A stretch of DNA of 32,803 nucleotides from Nitrospira sp. (GTDB lineage: Bacteria; Nitrospirota; Nitrospiria; Nitrospirales; Nitrospiraceae), in the NCBI GenBank assembly GCA_024998645.1, contig JACOEJ010000030.1:1-32803 (forward strand). Direction: 5' to 3'. Below are positions 15,242 to 23,686 of this stretch, in pieces; position 1 is the first letter of the stretch; each line of letters opens with the position of its first letter. A program made the translations under genes and the position numbers. Below the pieces are notes generated by a model. That model was not told the DNA's origin. It made no database searches and saw only the letters and a program-made list of their open reading frames with translations.

Positions 15242-16348
15242 CTAACAACGGGATTCGATTTGTGTCAAGGCAACGGACGCCTGGTTGACCGGAACATTGC
15301 CCAATTGGCCGCAGGCTCCCAGCACGTCACGCCCCCGGCTTTTACGAATGAATGCGTCGATGCCGGCGCGGGTCAATATCGCCTGGAACGTGAAAACGCG
15401 ATCATCGGCCGGCCGCCTGAAGGCATTCCCTGGAAACTCATTGAACGGAATCAAGTTCACTTTACACCGGATTCCTGTGAGCAGCTTCACGAGGCGACGG
15501 GCATCGTCATCGCTGTCGTTCACGCCGGCAAGCAAGACGTATTCAAACGTCAGCCGTCGCATGGGAGGGAGCGGATATCGGCGGCAGGCGGCCATGAGGG
15601 TCTTGAGTGAAGCGAGCTGACTGGCTGCGGGCATCAACTGTTGCCGCTGTTCCTCTGTCGTGCCGTTCAAAGAAATCGCCAGATTCACACCGAGCGCCGC
15701 CACGTCTTTCAACCGGGTGGCAAGTCCCGCAGTCGAGACCGTAATACGGCGCGGCGACCAGCCCAGTCCCCACGATTTGTTTGTCAGGCAGCGGATTGCG
15801 GCGGACAGCGCCTCACTATTCGCCAGCGGCTCGCCCATGCCCATGAAGACGAGGTTGGTGAGGCGTTCTTCGCCGTTGAGCTGATCCTGGGCCGTGAGTA
15901 CCTGATCGATGATCTCATGTGCTTTGAGATTACGCTTCAGCCCCATCGTGCCGGTCAGGCAGAAGCCGCAGTCCAGCATACAGCCGACCTGTGTCGAGAC
16001 GCAGAGTGTCAGCCGGTCTTCATCGGGAATCAGGACCGTTTCAATGCGCAGGCCATCATCTAGTGTCAGCAATAATTTGCGCGTACCATCGGATGATTGG
16101 AGGACCGTGCAGTTCTGCGTGCGTTGAATGGTTGCGATGGTTGCCAGCTTCTCGCGATCGATTTGTGAGAGATCGGTCATCTGCGCGATGGTGCGAGCCC
16201 GGCGTTGATAGAGCCACCGCAATATCTGTCCGGTTCGATAACCGGGCCAGCCGAACCCACGAACAAGTGTGGCCATCTGGGTCTCGGTCAGACTCAGTAA
16301 GTTTGTTTGCGGGCGCGAAGGTTCAGGCATGGACATATCTACGTTCAT
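15242..16348 (-). CDS. rlmN: Dual-specificity 23S rRNA/tRNA adenosine-C2 methyltransferase
   Basis: Radical SAM enzyme that methylates C2 of A2503 in 23S rRNA and A37 in some tRNAs. The cluster-binding motif CMLDCGFCLTG (CxxxCxxC) is followed by MGLKRNLKAHEII, NLVFMGMGEPLAN, RRITVSTAGL, LAISLNGTTEEQR and NLIPFNEFPG. The C-terminal GRDVLGACGQL carries the methyl-carrying cysteine. All required cysteines are present. From the ATG at 16348 the product has 368 aa, the usual size. The frame is open to 16417, and ATGs at 16336 and 16330 are also possible. None has a clear ribosome binding site. First gene of the minus-strand group rlmN, M16 pair, larE. Confidence 0.95.
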   Translation of the reverse strand: MNVDMSMPEPSRPQTNLLSLTETQMATLVRGFGWPGYRTGQILRWLYQRRARTIAQMTDLSQIDREKLATIATIQRTQNCTVLQSSDGTRKLLLTLDDGLRIETVLIPDEDRLTLCVSTQVGCMLDCGFCLTGTMGLKRNLKAHEIIDQVLTAQDQLNGEERLTNLVFMGMGEPLANSEALSAAIRCLTNKSWGLGWSPRRITVSTAGLATRLKDVAALGVNLAISLNGTTEEQRQQLMPAASQLASLKTLMAACRRYPLPPMRRLTFEYVLLAGVNDSDDDARRLVKLLTGIRCKVNLIPFNEFPGNAFRRPADDRVFTFQAILTRAGIDAFIRKSRGRDVLGACGQLGNVPVNQASVALTQIESRC

Positions 16349-16443
16349 TAATGAGGGCAGGGTATCACAGGGTGGGGACAATCGGCAGCATCCGTTCTGC
16401 CGAAAGCCTGGAATCAAGCTCTATCCCTCCTACCCCTGCGGTC

Positions 16444-16449
16444 TATAAT
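16444..16449 (+). promoter_or_regulatory. Consensus -10 box upstream of the large slt gene
   Basis: A perfect TATAAT lies 18 nt before the slt ATG, giving an expected 5' leader of only about 12 nt. I see no acceptable -35 at 16-18 nt upstream, so an activator or another sigma factor may be needed, or the match is chance. Confidence 0.35.
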
Positions 16450-16467
16450 GTGTTACTACATTTGGCT

Positions 16468-18732
16468 ATGAAGGCTGTATCTCGCTCATTGTCCGTTTCA
16501 GTTGTGGTCCTTGCTCTGTCAGGACCATTCCCTGACTGGGTACTGGCCTCGCAGGTGAGCAATGGTGACGCGTCCGCTGCCGGTTCCTGCGAATCTGTCG
16601 AAGAGTGTTTTGCTGCGGCGGCGCAGCCCAAAGAACGATTAGGCAATCAACTCACCAAAGATCAAGTTTCGGCACTCAAGTTGGAGCGATTGCGATTAGT
16701 GACGGAGCGATTCCCCGGTTCGGTCTGGGCCAAGCGCGCGGGGGTGTTGTCCGGGGTGTTGTTGGTTGAACGGAATCCTGCGGCGGCCATGCCGTTTTTG
16801 CGGGCGGGCCAACGTGACCTTCCCGTGCTCGACGATTACCTGCGTCTCTGGATGGGCGAGGCGATGCTGCACCTGGGCGATGCGAAAGAGGCTGCCGGAC
16901 TGTTCGAGAGTGTGGTCCAGGCGGTGCCGGATTCTAATTTGAGCAGCCTCGTCGCGCTCCGTGCCGGAGAAGCCTGGTATCAAGCGGCGAGTTGCCCAGA
17001 GGCGCTGGGCTGGCTGGCGAAGGCGGTGACGAACACCGATAAAGACAAAGATCCTCTTGTGGCGAAAGCGTGGCTGCGCATGGCGGCTTGTTATCTTCGG
17101 GCCGGTCAAGTTGCCGAAGGACGGACGACGCTCAAGCAACTGTGGGTCCGGTTTGCCTATGCGCCGGAAGCGAAAGAAGCAGAGGCGCTGTTGCTGACAA
17201 ATCTTGGCGGGGAACCGTGGGCTGCATCGTCGGAGGATCATTTCAATCGGGCGCAGTCGTTTCTCGGCCAGGCGTTGCATGCGGAGGCGATTGAGGAGCT
17301 GAAAAAGTTTTTGACGATGGAGCCGGGCTCGCCGCATCGCGGGAGTGCGAAGCTCAAGCTCGGAGTCGCGCAGGTGCGGCTGAAGCAATACGATCAGGCC
17401 CGCGAGACGTTTCGGGTGCTGATGACCGAGCATGTCGCGGAATCCGATGAAGCCACGGTCTGGCTGGCGCGAGTCTACCTGCGGCAGGCAACGGGGGCGA
17501 AGCTGCTGGAGCTGAGCCGGTCGTTGGATAAGCTGTCGTTGTCGGCGGAGCAGAAGGGGCAGATCAACATCTTTGCCGGGATCTGGCTGGAAGATCAAAA
17601 GCAGTTTAATGAAGCGATCGCCAAATATCGGTTAGTGACGAAGGCAGGGGAGCCGGCAACCCAGCGGGCAGAGGCGTCCTGGCGTGTGGGATGGGCTCTC
17701 TACCGCATGGCTCGGTACAAAGAGGCCATCGAAGTTTGGCAACATATCGTCGATCAGCGCGACAGCGATTATGAACCGCAAGCGCTCTATTGGATTGCCC
17801 GTTCCCTGACGCAGACCCAGAATGGCCGGGCGCGCGATGTCTATGCGCAACTGTGCCGGCAGTATCCCTTCACCTACTACTGCCAGCTGGCCAGGGAGCA
17901 GGCGCCTGATGCGGTGCTTGAAATTGGAGGCCAGACCGCGCTTTCGACGGTGGCGGAGTCGCCGACTACGGAAGTGGTCGCGCCTTCGTTGATGAAATTT
18001 GCAGAAGTGGAGCAGCAGCCGGCCTATCGTCGGGCATTGGAGCTGAAGATGTTGGGGCTCGAAGCCGATGCGGCGCGTGAACTGGCGGCTCTCACCGATC
18101 AATATACCCGTGATCCGGATGTCTTGATGACGCTCTCGATGCGATTGAATGAGGTTGGGGCGTATAACCACGCGCTGCGTTTAGCCCGTGCCCGGTTTCG
18201 CGAAAAGTTGGAGCGCACCGGTGGAACGGTGGCTCCTGGCCTCTGGAGCGTGGCCTATCCCACCGGTTTGATCCCGACGATCAAGACGCAGGGATTGAAT
18301 GGCGTGAATCCCTATTTGGTCGCGGCCATTATCCGGGAAGAGAGTCAATACGATGTGCGAGCGGTGTCGCGGGTCGGCGCAATCGGATTGATGCAGGTCA
18401 TGCCGGCTACGGCGAATCAGGTCGCGCAGCGGCATCATTTCCCCGCGGTAACCCGGGAAGATCTCTTTGATCAGGAGACAAATGTGCGGATCGGGGCTCG
18501 GTATGTCGAACAATTATTGGCCCAGTTCTCCGGGAATGTAGTTCACACGATTGCCGCCTACAATGCGGGGCCGATTGTCGTTGGCAGTTGGGCGGACCAG
18601 CATCGCGGGCGCAGCCAGGATGAATTTGTTGAGCTGATTCCGTTTCAGGAGACGCGGCAGTATGTGAAGCGGGTCTTGCGGAGCTTTAAAGAATATCTTC
18701 GGTTGGCTGGCAGCGCTGGACCGGTTTCTTGA
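16468..18732 (+). CDS. slt: Soluble lytic transglycosylase (Slt70-like) with TPR-type superhelix
   Basis: Periplasmic peptidoglycan lyase of 754 aa. The reading frame is open far upstream, but that part is antisense to rlmN; the ATG at 16468 gives MKAVSRSLSVSVVVLALSG, a signal peptide. Residues about 60-580 are an alpha-helical repeat region with TPR-like segments, such as AAMPFLRAGQ, EAAGLFESVVQ and EAIAKYRLV, as in the ring domain of Slt70. The catalytic domain fills the last about 170 residues: AAIIREESQYDVRAVS with the catalytic Glu, GAIGLMQVMPATANQVA, NVRIGARYVEQLL, AAYNAGPIVVGSW and ETRQYVKRVL. No ribosome binding site is visible. Its stop codon lies inside the -35 of the zapB promoter. 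Confidence 0.94.
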   Translation: MKAVSRSLSVSVVVLALSGPFPDWVLASQVSNGDASAAGSCESVEECFAAAAQPKERLGNQLTKDQVSALKLERLRLVTERFPGSVWAKRAGVLSGVLLVERNPAAAMPFLRAGQRDLPVLDDYLRLWMGEAMLHLGDAKEAAGLFESVVQAVPDSNLSSLVALRAGEAWYQAASCPEALGWLAKAVTNTDKDKDPLVAKAWLRMAACYLRAGQVAEGRTTLKQLWVRFAYAPEAKEAEALLLTNLGGEPWAASSEDHFNRAQSFLGQALHAEAIEELKKFLTMEPGSPHRGSAKLKLGVAQVRLKQYDQARETFRVLMTEHVAESDEATVWLARVYLRQATGAKLLELSRSLDKLSLSAEQKGQINIFAGIWLEDQKQFNEAIAKYRLVTKAGEPATQRAEASWRVGWALYRMARYKEAIEVWQHIVDQRDSDYEPQALYWIARSLTQTQNGRARDVYAQLCRQYPFTYYCQLAREQAPDAVLEIGGQTALSTVAESPTTEVVAPSLMKFAEVEQQPAYRRALELKMLGLEADAARELAALTDQYTRDPDVLMTLSMRLNEVGAYNHALRLARARFREKLERTGGTVAPGLWSVAYPTGLIPTIKTQGLNGVNPYLVAAIIREESQYDVRAVSRVGAIGLMQVMPATANQVAQRHHFPAVTREDLFDQETNVRIGARYVEQLLAQFSGNVVHTIAAYNAGPIVVGSWADQHRGRSQDEFVELIPFQETRQYVKRVLRSFKEYLRLAGSAGPVS

Positions 18733-18757
18733 CAAGATGTAGTGAAGTTTTTATAGT
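18729..18757 (+). promoter_or_regulatory. Near-consensus sigma-70 promoter for zapB-zapA and downstream genes
   Basis: TTGACA (18729-18734, six of six), 17-nt spacer, TATAGT (18752-18757, five of six). The -35 overlaps the slt stop codon. Expected transcription start is near 18764, giving a leader of about 31 nt before the zapB ATG. This is the best promoter in the window. Confidence 0.8.
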
Positions 18758-18794
18758 GCCCCACAATCTATTGGGTTTATTGGGAGATTTGAGC

Positions 18795-19049
18795 ATGGCG
18801 TTGGATCGTCTCGATGCACTGGAAGGCCGGATTCGTGAGCTGGTGAAACTTGTTCAGGAATTCAAGAAAAAGAATGCGTTGTTGGAGGATGAGCTGAAGG
18901 CGACGCGCCAGCGCCTCTCCTCACAAGACGACATGAATCGGCAGTGGGAACAGGAGCGGGTGGACATCAAGGCGCGTATTGAGCGGGTGATGGGTGAGAT
19001 CGATTTGTTGGAATGTTTGGACGATTCCAAGGAGGTGGCTCTTGACTAA
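18795..19049 (+). CDS. zapB: Cell division factor ZapB-like coiled-coil protein
   Basis: An 84-aa, almost wholly alpha-helical protein. It opens MALDRLDALEGRIRELVKLVQ, continues FKKKNALLEDELKATRQRL and ends with a short acidic tail. The heptad pattern and the position directly before zapA match ZapB, the coiled-coil partner that links the FtsZ ring to the chromosome through ZapA and MatP in E. coli. The start at 18795 is set by GGAG 9 nt upstream and by the promoter at 18729-18757, which excludes the longer reading from 18729. The gene overlaps zapA by 8 nt. Confidence 0.82.
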   Translation: MALDRLDALEGRIRELVKLVQEFKKKNALLEDELKATRQRLSSQDDMNRQWEQERVDIKARIERVMGEIDLLECLDDSKEVALD

Positions 19050-19338
19050 GACCATTGATGTGGAAATTTATGGCCAGCGGTATTCTATTCGTGGTGAGGC
19101 GGATGATGTGTATATTCGCCGGCTTGCGAGTTTCGTGGATGAGCACATGCGGACGTTAGCTGAGGGGATGAAGACCGCGACGCCCTCCAAGCTGGCTGTC
19201 TTGACGGCTATCAATCTGGCCCATCAATTCTTCGAGTCGGAAAAGAAGCGGACCCAAGGCGAGGCCGATGTCGATCGCCGGATGGAGACGCTGATGGAAT
19301 CCATCGAGGAGCAGATGCCGATCTCGTTCTTCAGGTGA
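19042..19338 (+). CDS. zapA: Cell division protein ZapA
   Basis: FtsZ-ring stabiliser of 98 aa. It starts at the TTG at 19042, with GGAGG 6 nt upstream, inside the end of zapB, which implies coupled translation. The N-terminal globular part has TIDVEIYGQRYSIRGEAD and DDVYIRRLASFVDEHM, the ZapA pattern. The remainder (about 45-98) is a helix for tetramer formation with LAVLTAINLAHQFFESEKKR. Downstream lies a 500-nt non-coding stretch, then rny. Confidence 0.93.
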   Translation: MTKTIDVEIYGQRYSIRGEADDVYIRRLASFVDEHMRTLAEGMKTATPSKLAVLTAINLAHQFFESEKKRTQGEADVDRRMETLMESIEEQMPISFFR

Positions 19339-19413
19339 GTTTCACCTTGCATTCGGAAAAGGCCTTTGTTATCGTGGGTCTAGTGTCTTTACGTTATGCG
19401 TGTGTCGAGTGGT

Positions 19414-19799
19414 GAGGAATCGGTTTCCAGGAACGTCATCCAGAACAGAATGTGTGATCGAGATAGTCGAATGATCAACGCACAAGAGAACAGCGGTGTA
19501 TCTGTGTATGCAATCCTTGTACGGTGGATGCTCACATTGTGGGTGATCCCCGTTCGGCGGTTCGTGTGGGCGATCGTAGATCGGTGTGTGGACATGGCCG
19601 TGAATGTGTCGCACGCTGTCGGTCGTGAGTTGCACGTTCAGCCTGTGCTTGCAGTGATCCCTCGTCGGCAGAGCATGCGGGTAGGAGTTCGAGTGTCTCG
19701 GCCGGATGGGAGTGGATACAGATACACAGGTGGTAGATCTTCTGGTTCCCGTGTGCGGTCGCGTTTGGGATGACAGTGTTCCCGGTTTGAGCCTTCCTC
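19414..19799 (+). ncRNA. Candidate structured RNA between zapA and rny, possibly an enlarged 6S-like RNA
   Basis: The 19339-19840 spacer has no convincing protein but holds nested long-range pairings. The outer helix is GAGGAA (19414-19419) with TTCCTC (19794-19799). Next, CCAGGAACGTCATCC (19427-19441) pairs with GGATGAC-AGT-GTTCCCGG (19768-19785), leaving a 3-nt bulge and one mismatch. Then GTGTATCTGT (19496-19505) pairs perfectly with ACAGATACAC (19718-19727). Local hairpins at 19452-19483 and 19526-19549 contain G.U pairs that would be A.C mismatches on the other strand, so the + strand is the RNA strand. The long rod with internal loops next to zapA recalls 6S RNA (ssrS), which often lies beside zapA. 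At about 386 nt it is twice the usual size, and I recognise no 6S sequence signature. It could also be a leader or processing element for rny. No terminator follows. Confidence 0.5.
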
Positions 19800-19840
19800 G
19801 TTTTCTCTCCACCCTCGCATAGCGCTGCATTGCTAACAGA

Positions 19841-21460
19841 TTGCAGAGAATAGGCGATCTGGCCTGTTTTCTCCATGAAGGGGGTGCTCCCATTTCTACC
19901 TCACTTGTTGCCTACATACTCTGTGGACTCATCGGGGCTCTGATCGGTGCCGGACTGCTTGAAGTGGTTCGTCGTCAACTCGCCACAGCTAAACGAACGG
20001 AAGCGGAAGATCAGGCGAAGCAAATTACCCAAAATGCTCAGCGCGAAGCCGAAACGCTCATCAAGGAAGCCAAACTCGAGTCGAAGGATCTGATCTTCCA
20101 AGCCAAGACGGATTTGGAAAAAGAGCAGAAGGTCCGGCTTGCTGAGCTGGCGGTGACGGACAAACGGCTCGTTCAACGGGAAGAGAATCTGGATCGGAAG
20201 CTCGGGGCGATCGAGAAGCGAGAAGCGGACGTGCAGAAAAGAGATCAGGAGTTTGCGCGGCGTGAAGAAGGACTCGCCAAGAAAGAAGCGGCCTGCGCCA
20301 AGGTTGAGCGCGAGCATCGCGAGGCGCTCGAGCGGGTGGCCGGGATGACGGGCGATGAGGCCAAGAAACAATTGATGGTCGAAATGGAAAGTCAGGCCCG
20401 TCTCGATGCGGCCGGGTTTGCCAAGCGGACGTTGGAAGAGGCGCGTGAAAACTCCGAACGGGAAGCGCGGGAAATTATTACCAGCTCGATTCAGCGCGTC
20501 GTGCGCGACTACGTGGCGGAATCCACGATCTCCGTGGTCCAGATTCCCAATGACGCGATGAAGGGCCGGATCATTGGCCGGGAAGGGCGGAACATTCGGG
20601 CGATTGAAGCGGCGACCGGGATCGATCTGATTATCGATGAAACGCCGGAAGCGGTGATCATCTCAGGATTCGATCCGTTGCGGCGCGAAATCGCCAAGGT
20701 GTCGCTTGAACGGCTGATGCACGATGGGCGGATTCACCCAACACGGATCGAAGAGATTGTGGAAAAGGTGAAGGTTGATATTGATAAGTTGATGTATGAG
20801 GAAGCCGAGAAGATTATTTTCGAACTGGGCCTTTCCGATTTCCATCCGGAACTGATCAAAGTGTTGGGACGGTTGAAGTACCGGACGAGCTATGGTCAGA
20901 ACAATCTGTATCATGCTCGCGAGGCCGCCTATATTTGCGGAATCATGGCGTCGGAGCTGGGGCTCGATGTCAAGCTGGCGCGTCGCGGGGCGTTGCTCCA
21001 TGACATCGGCAAGGCGGTCAGTCACGAAGAGGAAGGTCCGCACGCGATGCTCGGCGCTGAGATCGCCAAGAAATACGGCGAGTCCGCGAAGATCGTCAAC
21101 GCGATCGCGGGTCATCATGAGCAGGTGGAGCCGATCTGTCCGGAGAGCGTGTTGGTCGCGGCTGCCGAAGCGTTGTCTGCTGCGCGGCCTGGCGCACGAC
21201 GCGAGGCGTTGGAGTCGTACGTGAAACGGTTGGAGAAGCTGGAGGCGCTCGCCACAGCATACAAGGGTGTGCAAAAGGCGTATGCGATTCAAGCGGGACG
21301 GGAGATTCGCGTGATTGTGCGCCAGGAAGATATTACCGACACGGAGTCGTTCCAGTTGTCACGGGACTTGGCGAAGAAGATTGAGCAGGAGTTGACCTAT
21401 CCCGGACAGATCCGGGTGACCGTGATTCGCGAAAGCCGGTATGTGGAGTATGCGAAGTGA
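19841..21460 (+). CDS. rny: Ribonuclease Y
   Basis: Membrane-bound endoribonuclease that starts mRNA decay. The N-terminal membrane helix (YILCGLIGALIGAGLLEVV) is followed by a long charged coiled coil (about residues 45-205). A KH RNA-binding domain (GRIIGREGRNIRAIEAATGIDL, about 245-300) comes next. The HD phosphohydrolase domain has HAREAAYICG, the HD pair in ALLHDIGKA, and AGHHEQVEP. The C-terminal domain (YAIQAGREIRVIV) is complete. Length fits the family. The start is unclear: the TTG at 19841 has no ribosome binding site, while an in-frame ATT at 19892 sits 7 nt after AAGGGGG and would begin just before the membrane helix. The stop overlaps the start of the next gene by 4 nt. Confidence 0.95.
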   Translation: MQRIGDLACFLHEGGAPISTSLVAYILCGLIGALIGAGLLEVVRRQLATAKRTEAEDQAKQITQNAQREAETLIKEAKLESKDLIFQAKTDLEKEQKVRLAELAVTDKRLVQREENLDRKLGAIEKREADVQKRDQEFARREEGLAKKEAACAKVEREHREALERVAGMTGDEAKKQLMVEMESQARLDAAGFAKRTLEEARENSEREAREIITSSIQRVVRDYVAESTISVVQIPNDAMKGRIIGREGRNIRAIEAATGIDLIIDETPEAVIISGFDPLRREIAKVSLERLMHDGRIHPTRIEEIVEKVKVDIDKLMYEEAEKIIFELGLSDFHPELIKVLGRLKYRTSYGQNNLYHAREAAYICGIMASELGLDVKLARRGALLHDIGKAVSHEEEGPHAMLGAEIAKKYGESAKIVNAIAGHHEQVEPICPESVLVAAAEALSAARPGARREALESYVKRLEKLEALATAYKGVQKAYAIQAGREIRVIVRQEDITDTESFQLSRDLAKKIEQELTYPGQIRVTVIRESRYVEYAK

Positions 21461-22236
21461 AAATTCTGTATATCGGCGACATCATGGGAGAGCCGGGGCG
21501 CCGAGCCGTGGGTCGTATGGTGCCGCGCGTGGTTTCTCAGCGGCAGGTGGATGTCGTCATCGGGAACGGAGAGAATGTGGCCGGTGGATTCGGGATTACG
21601 CCGGAACTGGCGGAAGAACTCTTCGAGATGGGCTTGTCCGTCATCACGACCGGGAATCATGCCTGGGACAAGAAGGAAATTCTCGACTATTTCCCGCGTG
21701 AGCCGCGATTGTTGCGTCCTGCGAATTATCCGGCCGGGGTGCCGGGCAATGGCAGTTATGTCGTCGAAACTCCCGGCGGGGAAAAGCTGGCAGTGCTTCA
21801 GCTGATGGGGCGAGCCTATATGCCGACGCTCGACTGTCCGTTCCAAGTGGCCAAGCGGGAGGTGGCGAAGCTGAAGCGGGAAACGGCGGCGGTACTCGTC
21901 GACATGCATGCCGAGGCGACGTCGGAAAAGATGGCGATGGGACATTATCTCGATGGTGATGTCGTCGCGGTGGTGGGGACGCACACGCATGTGCAAACGG
22001 CCGATGAGCAGATCTTGCCGAAAGGTACGGCCTATCTGACGGATATCGGTATGACCGGTCCGCTGCATGGTGTCATTGGAGTCAAAAAAGAACTCGCGAT
22101 TGAAAAGTTTCTCACCGGGATGCCGAAACGATTTGAAGTTGCTTCCGGGCCCACGGTTTTTTGCGCAGTGCTGATCGAGGTTGATGCGCAACTCGGAAAG
22201 GCGATTACGATCGAACGGATCCGGGTCATCGACTAA
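21457..22236 (+). CDS. YmdB-type metallophosphoesterase (2',3'-cyclic-nucleotide phosphodiesterase family)
   Basis: A 259-aa dinuclear metal phosphodiesterase. Metal ligands appear in order: GDIMGEPGR, GNGENVAGGFG, TGNHAWDKKE, VDMHAEATSEK and GTHTHVQTADE. The distal TDIGMTGP is also typical. In Bacillus the orthologous YmdB hydrolyses cyclic nucleotides and is encoded directly after rny, as here. The GTG start at 21457 overlaps the rny stop (GTGA), so translation is coupled and the enzymes probably act in one regulatory process. All metal positions are intact. Confidence 0.94.
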   Translation: MKILYIGDIMGEPGRRAVGRMVPRVVSQRQVDVVIGNGENVAGGFGITPELAEELFEMGLSVITTGNHAWDKKEILDYFPREPRLLRPANYPAGVPGNGSYVVETPGGEKLAVLQLMGRAYMPTLDCPFQVAKREVAKLKRETAAVLVDMHAEATSEKMAMGHYLDGDVVAVVGTHTHVQTADEQILPKGTAYLTDIGMTGPLHGVIGVKKELAIEKFLTGMPKRFEVASGPTVFCAVLIEVDAQLGKAITIERIRVID

Positions 22237-23632
22237 GGGAGATCTCACCACGGGATTCAGAATACCTACGTCGCTCTCCTCTCCAGCCTCTTCGGTCAGG
22301 CAGGTTCATACTGTCTCGGAATTGACCAGTCTCGTGCGGTCCACGCTTGAATCCAGTTTCACCGAGGTGTGGCTGGAAGGCGAAGTGTCGAACCTCCGTG
22401 CTCCTGCCTCCGGTCATCTCTATTGCACGCTCAAAGACGAGTTGAGCCAGATTCGCGCTGTCCTCTTCAGGACGACCGCGACGCGGCTGCGATTCGCGCT
22501 TGAGGATGGGCTCCATGTCGTTGCCCGTGGACGAGTGACCGTGTATGAGCCGCGCGGGGAATATCAGATCATTGTGGACTATGTCGAGCCTAAGGGGCGT
22601 GGGGCTCTGCAGCTGGCCTTTGAGCAACTGAGAACTCGGCTTGCAGAAGAGGGGTTGTTTGACGAGGACCGCAAGCGGCCGCTTCCTGAACTGCCACGGA
22701 CAGTCGGTCTGGTGACGTCGCTGAGCGGCGCCGTGATTCGCGATATGTTGACGGTGCTGCATCGCCGTTGCCCCACGCTGCATATCATCATTGTTCCCGT
22801 CCAGGTGCAAGGTGAGGGTTCGGCCGAACAGATTGCGGCAGCCATCCGGATGCTCAGCGAGTCTGGCTTGGTGGAGGTGATGATTGTCGGGCGTGGGGGT
22901 GGTTCACTTGAGGATCTCTGGAGTTTCAATGAAGAGGTTGTGGTGCGGGCGATTGCCGCGTCGCGAGTTCCGGTCGTCTCTGCTGTCGGGCATGAAACGG
23001 ATATTACGCTGGCAGACTTTGCGGCAGATCTTCGTGCGCCGACACCATCGGCTGCTGCAGAAGCGGTGGCGCCGGTCTTGGCTCAGATTGTAAGCCGGTT
23101 GGCTGAATTGTCGGCTCGGCTTCAGCAAGTGGTTGGCCGACGGATGGAGGAAGAGCGTCAGCGGTTGCGATTGGCGACCCATCAAATTGCCGCGGTGCGT
23201 GTTCGAGTGCAGGAAGAGATCCAGCGGGTTGATGCGACGGTATACGAGATGTCGGCGGCGGTTCGTCTGGTGCTGCAGGTCGGGCAGGACAGAATAGTTC
23301 GTGTTCACCAGGGATTGATGGCGGGGAGCCCTCATGCCCGTGTGCGTCATGGACTGGCCGTTGTTCCACAACTGGCGGCACGGCTCTATCAGGGCACTCG
23401 TGGGATCGTCGAGGCTCGCACGCAACGGGTCCAATCGTGCGCCGCTCGCTTGCATGCACTGAGTCCTTTGGCGACATTGGGGCGAGGCTATAGCGTACTC
23501 CAGCACGCGCGTACCGGTGAGGTGGTTCGGGGCGTGGATGATGTGAACGTTGGGGAGGAGCTTCAGGCGAAGTTGATCGATGGGCGATTGCTGTGCATCG
23601 TGAAAGCAGGAGTGCCGGATTCTCTGATTTAA
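22184..23632 (+). CDS. xseA: Exodeoxyribonuclease VII large subunit
   Basis: Large subunit of the single-strand-specific exonuclease VII. The N-terminal OB fold has VWLEGEVSNLRAPASGHLYCTLKD (about residues 60-85). The catalytic domain has TVGLVTSLSGAVIRDML, VGRGGGSLEDLWSFN, and SAVGHETDITLADFAADLRAPTPSAAAE. A long helical segment (about 285-430) leads to the C-terminal LSPLATLGRGYSV, which binds XseB. Start: the ATG at 22184 overlaps ymdB by 53 nt and has only a poorly spaced GAGG. A good AGGGAGA (22236-22242) after the ymdB stop has no ATG, GTG or TTG in frame behind it. The real start may therefore be non-standard (an ACG at 22250 is 7 nt away). The first 30-40 residues are not family-conserved. 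Confidence 0.94.
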   Translation: MRNSERRLRSNGSGSSTKGDLTTGFRIPTSLSSPASSVRQVHTVSELTSLVRSTLESSFTEVWLEGEVSNLRAPASGHLYCTLKDELSQIRAVLFRTTATRLRFALEDGLHVVARGRVTVYEPRGEYQIIVDYVEPKGRGALQLAFEQLRTRLAEEGLFDEDRKRPLPELPRTVGLVTSLSGAVIRDMLTVLHRRCPTLHIIIVPVQVQGEGSAEQIAAAIRMLSESGLVEVMIVGRGGGSLEDLWSFNEEVVVRAIAASRVPVVSAVGHETDITLADFAADLRAPTPSAAAEAVAPVLAQIVSRLAELSARLQQVVGRRMEEERQRLRLATHQIAAVRVRVQEEIQRVDATVYEMSAAVRLVLQVGQDRIVRVHQGLMAGSPHARVRHGLAVVPQLAARLYQGTRGIVEARTQRVQSCAARLHALSPLATLGRGYSVLQHARTGEVVRGVDDVNVGEELQAKLIDGRLLCIVKAGVPDSLI

Positions 23633-23686
23633 AATCGGCTGAGGAGCCGCTATACTTTATCAATCCTGGATCATGAGGAGTCGACT

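Noticed and set aside
15991..16467. Upstream extension of the slt frame to give a 913-aa protein
   Set aside because: The extra 159 residues are antisense to rlmN, basic and low-complexity, and a signal peptide begins exactly at the ATG at 16468.
19396..19773. 125-aa ORF in the zapA-rny spacer
   Set aside because: No ribosome binding site, residue make-up unlike a folded protein, and the DNA is better explained by base-paired RNA. Minus-strand ORFs over the same DNA look equally random.
19414..19799. RNase P RNA, tmRNA or SRP RNA as identity of the structured region
   Set aside because: I looked for GAGGAAAGUC and ACAGAAA-type RNase P motifs, for a tRNA-like acceptor end with CCA and for an SRP GNRA domain and found none. 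GAGUUCGAGU near 19684 resembles a T-arm but has no tRNA context.
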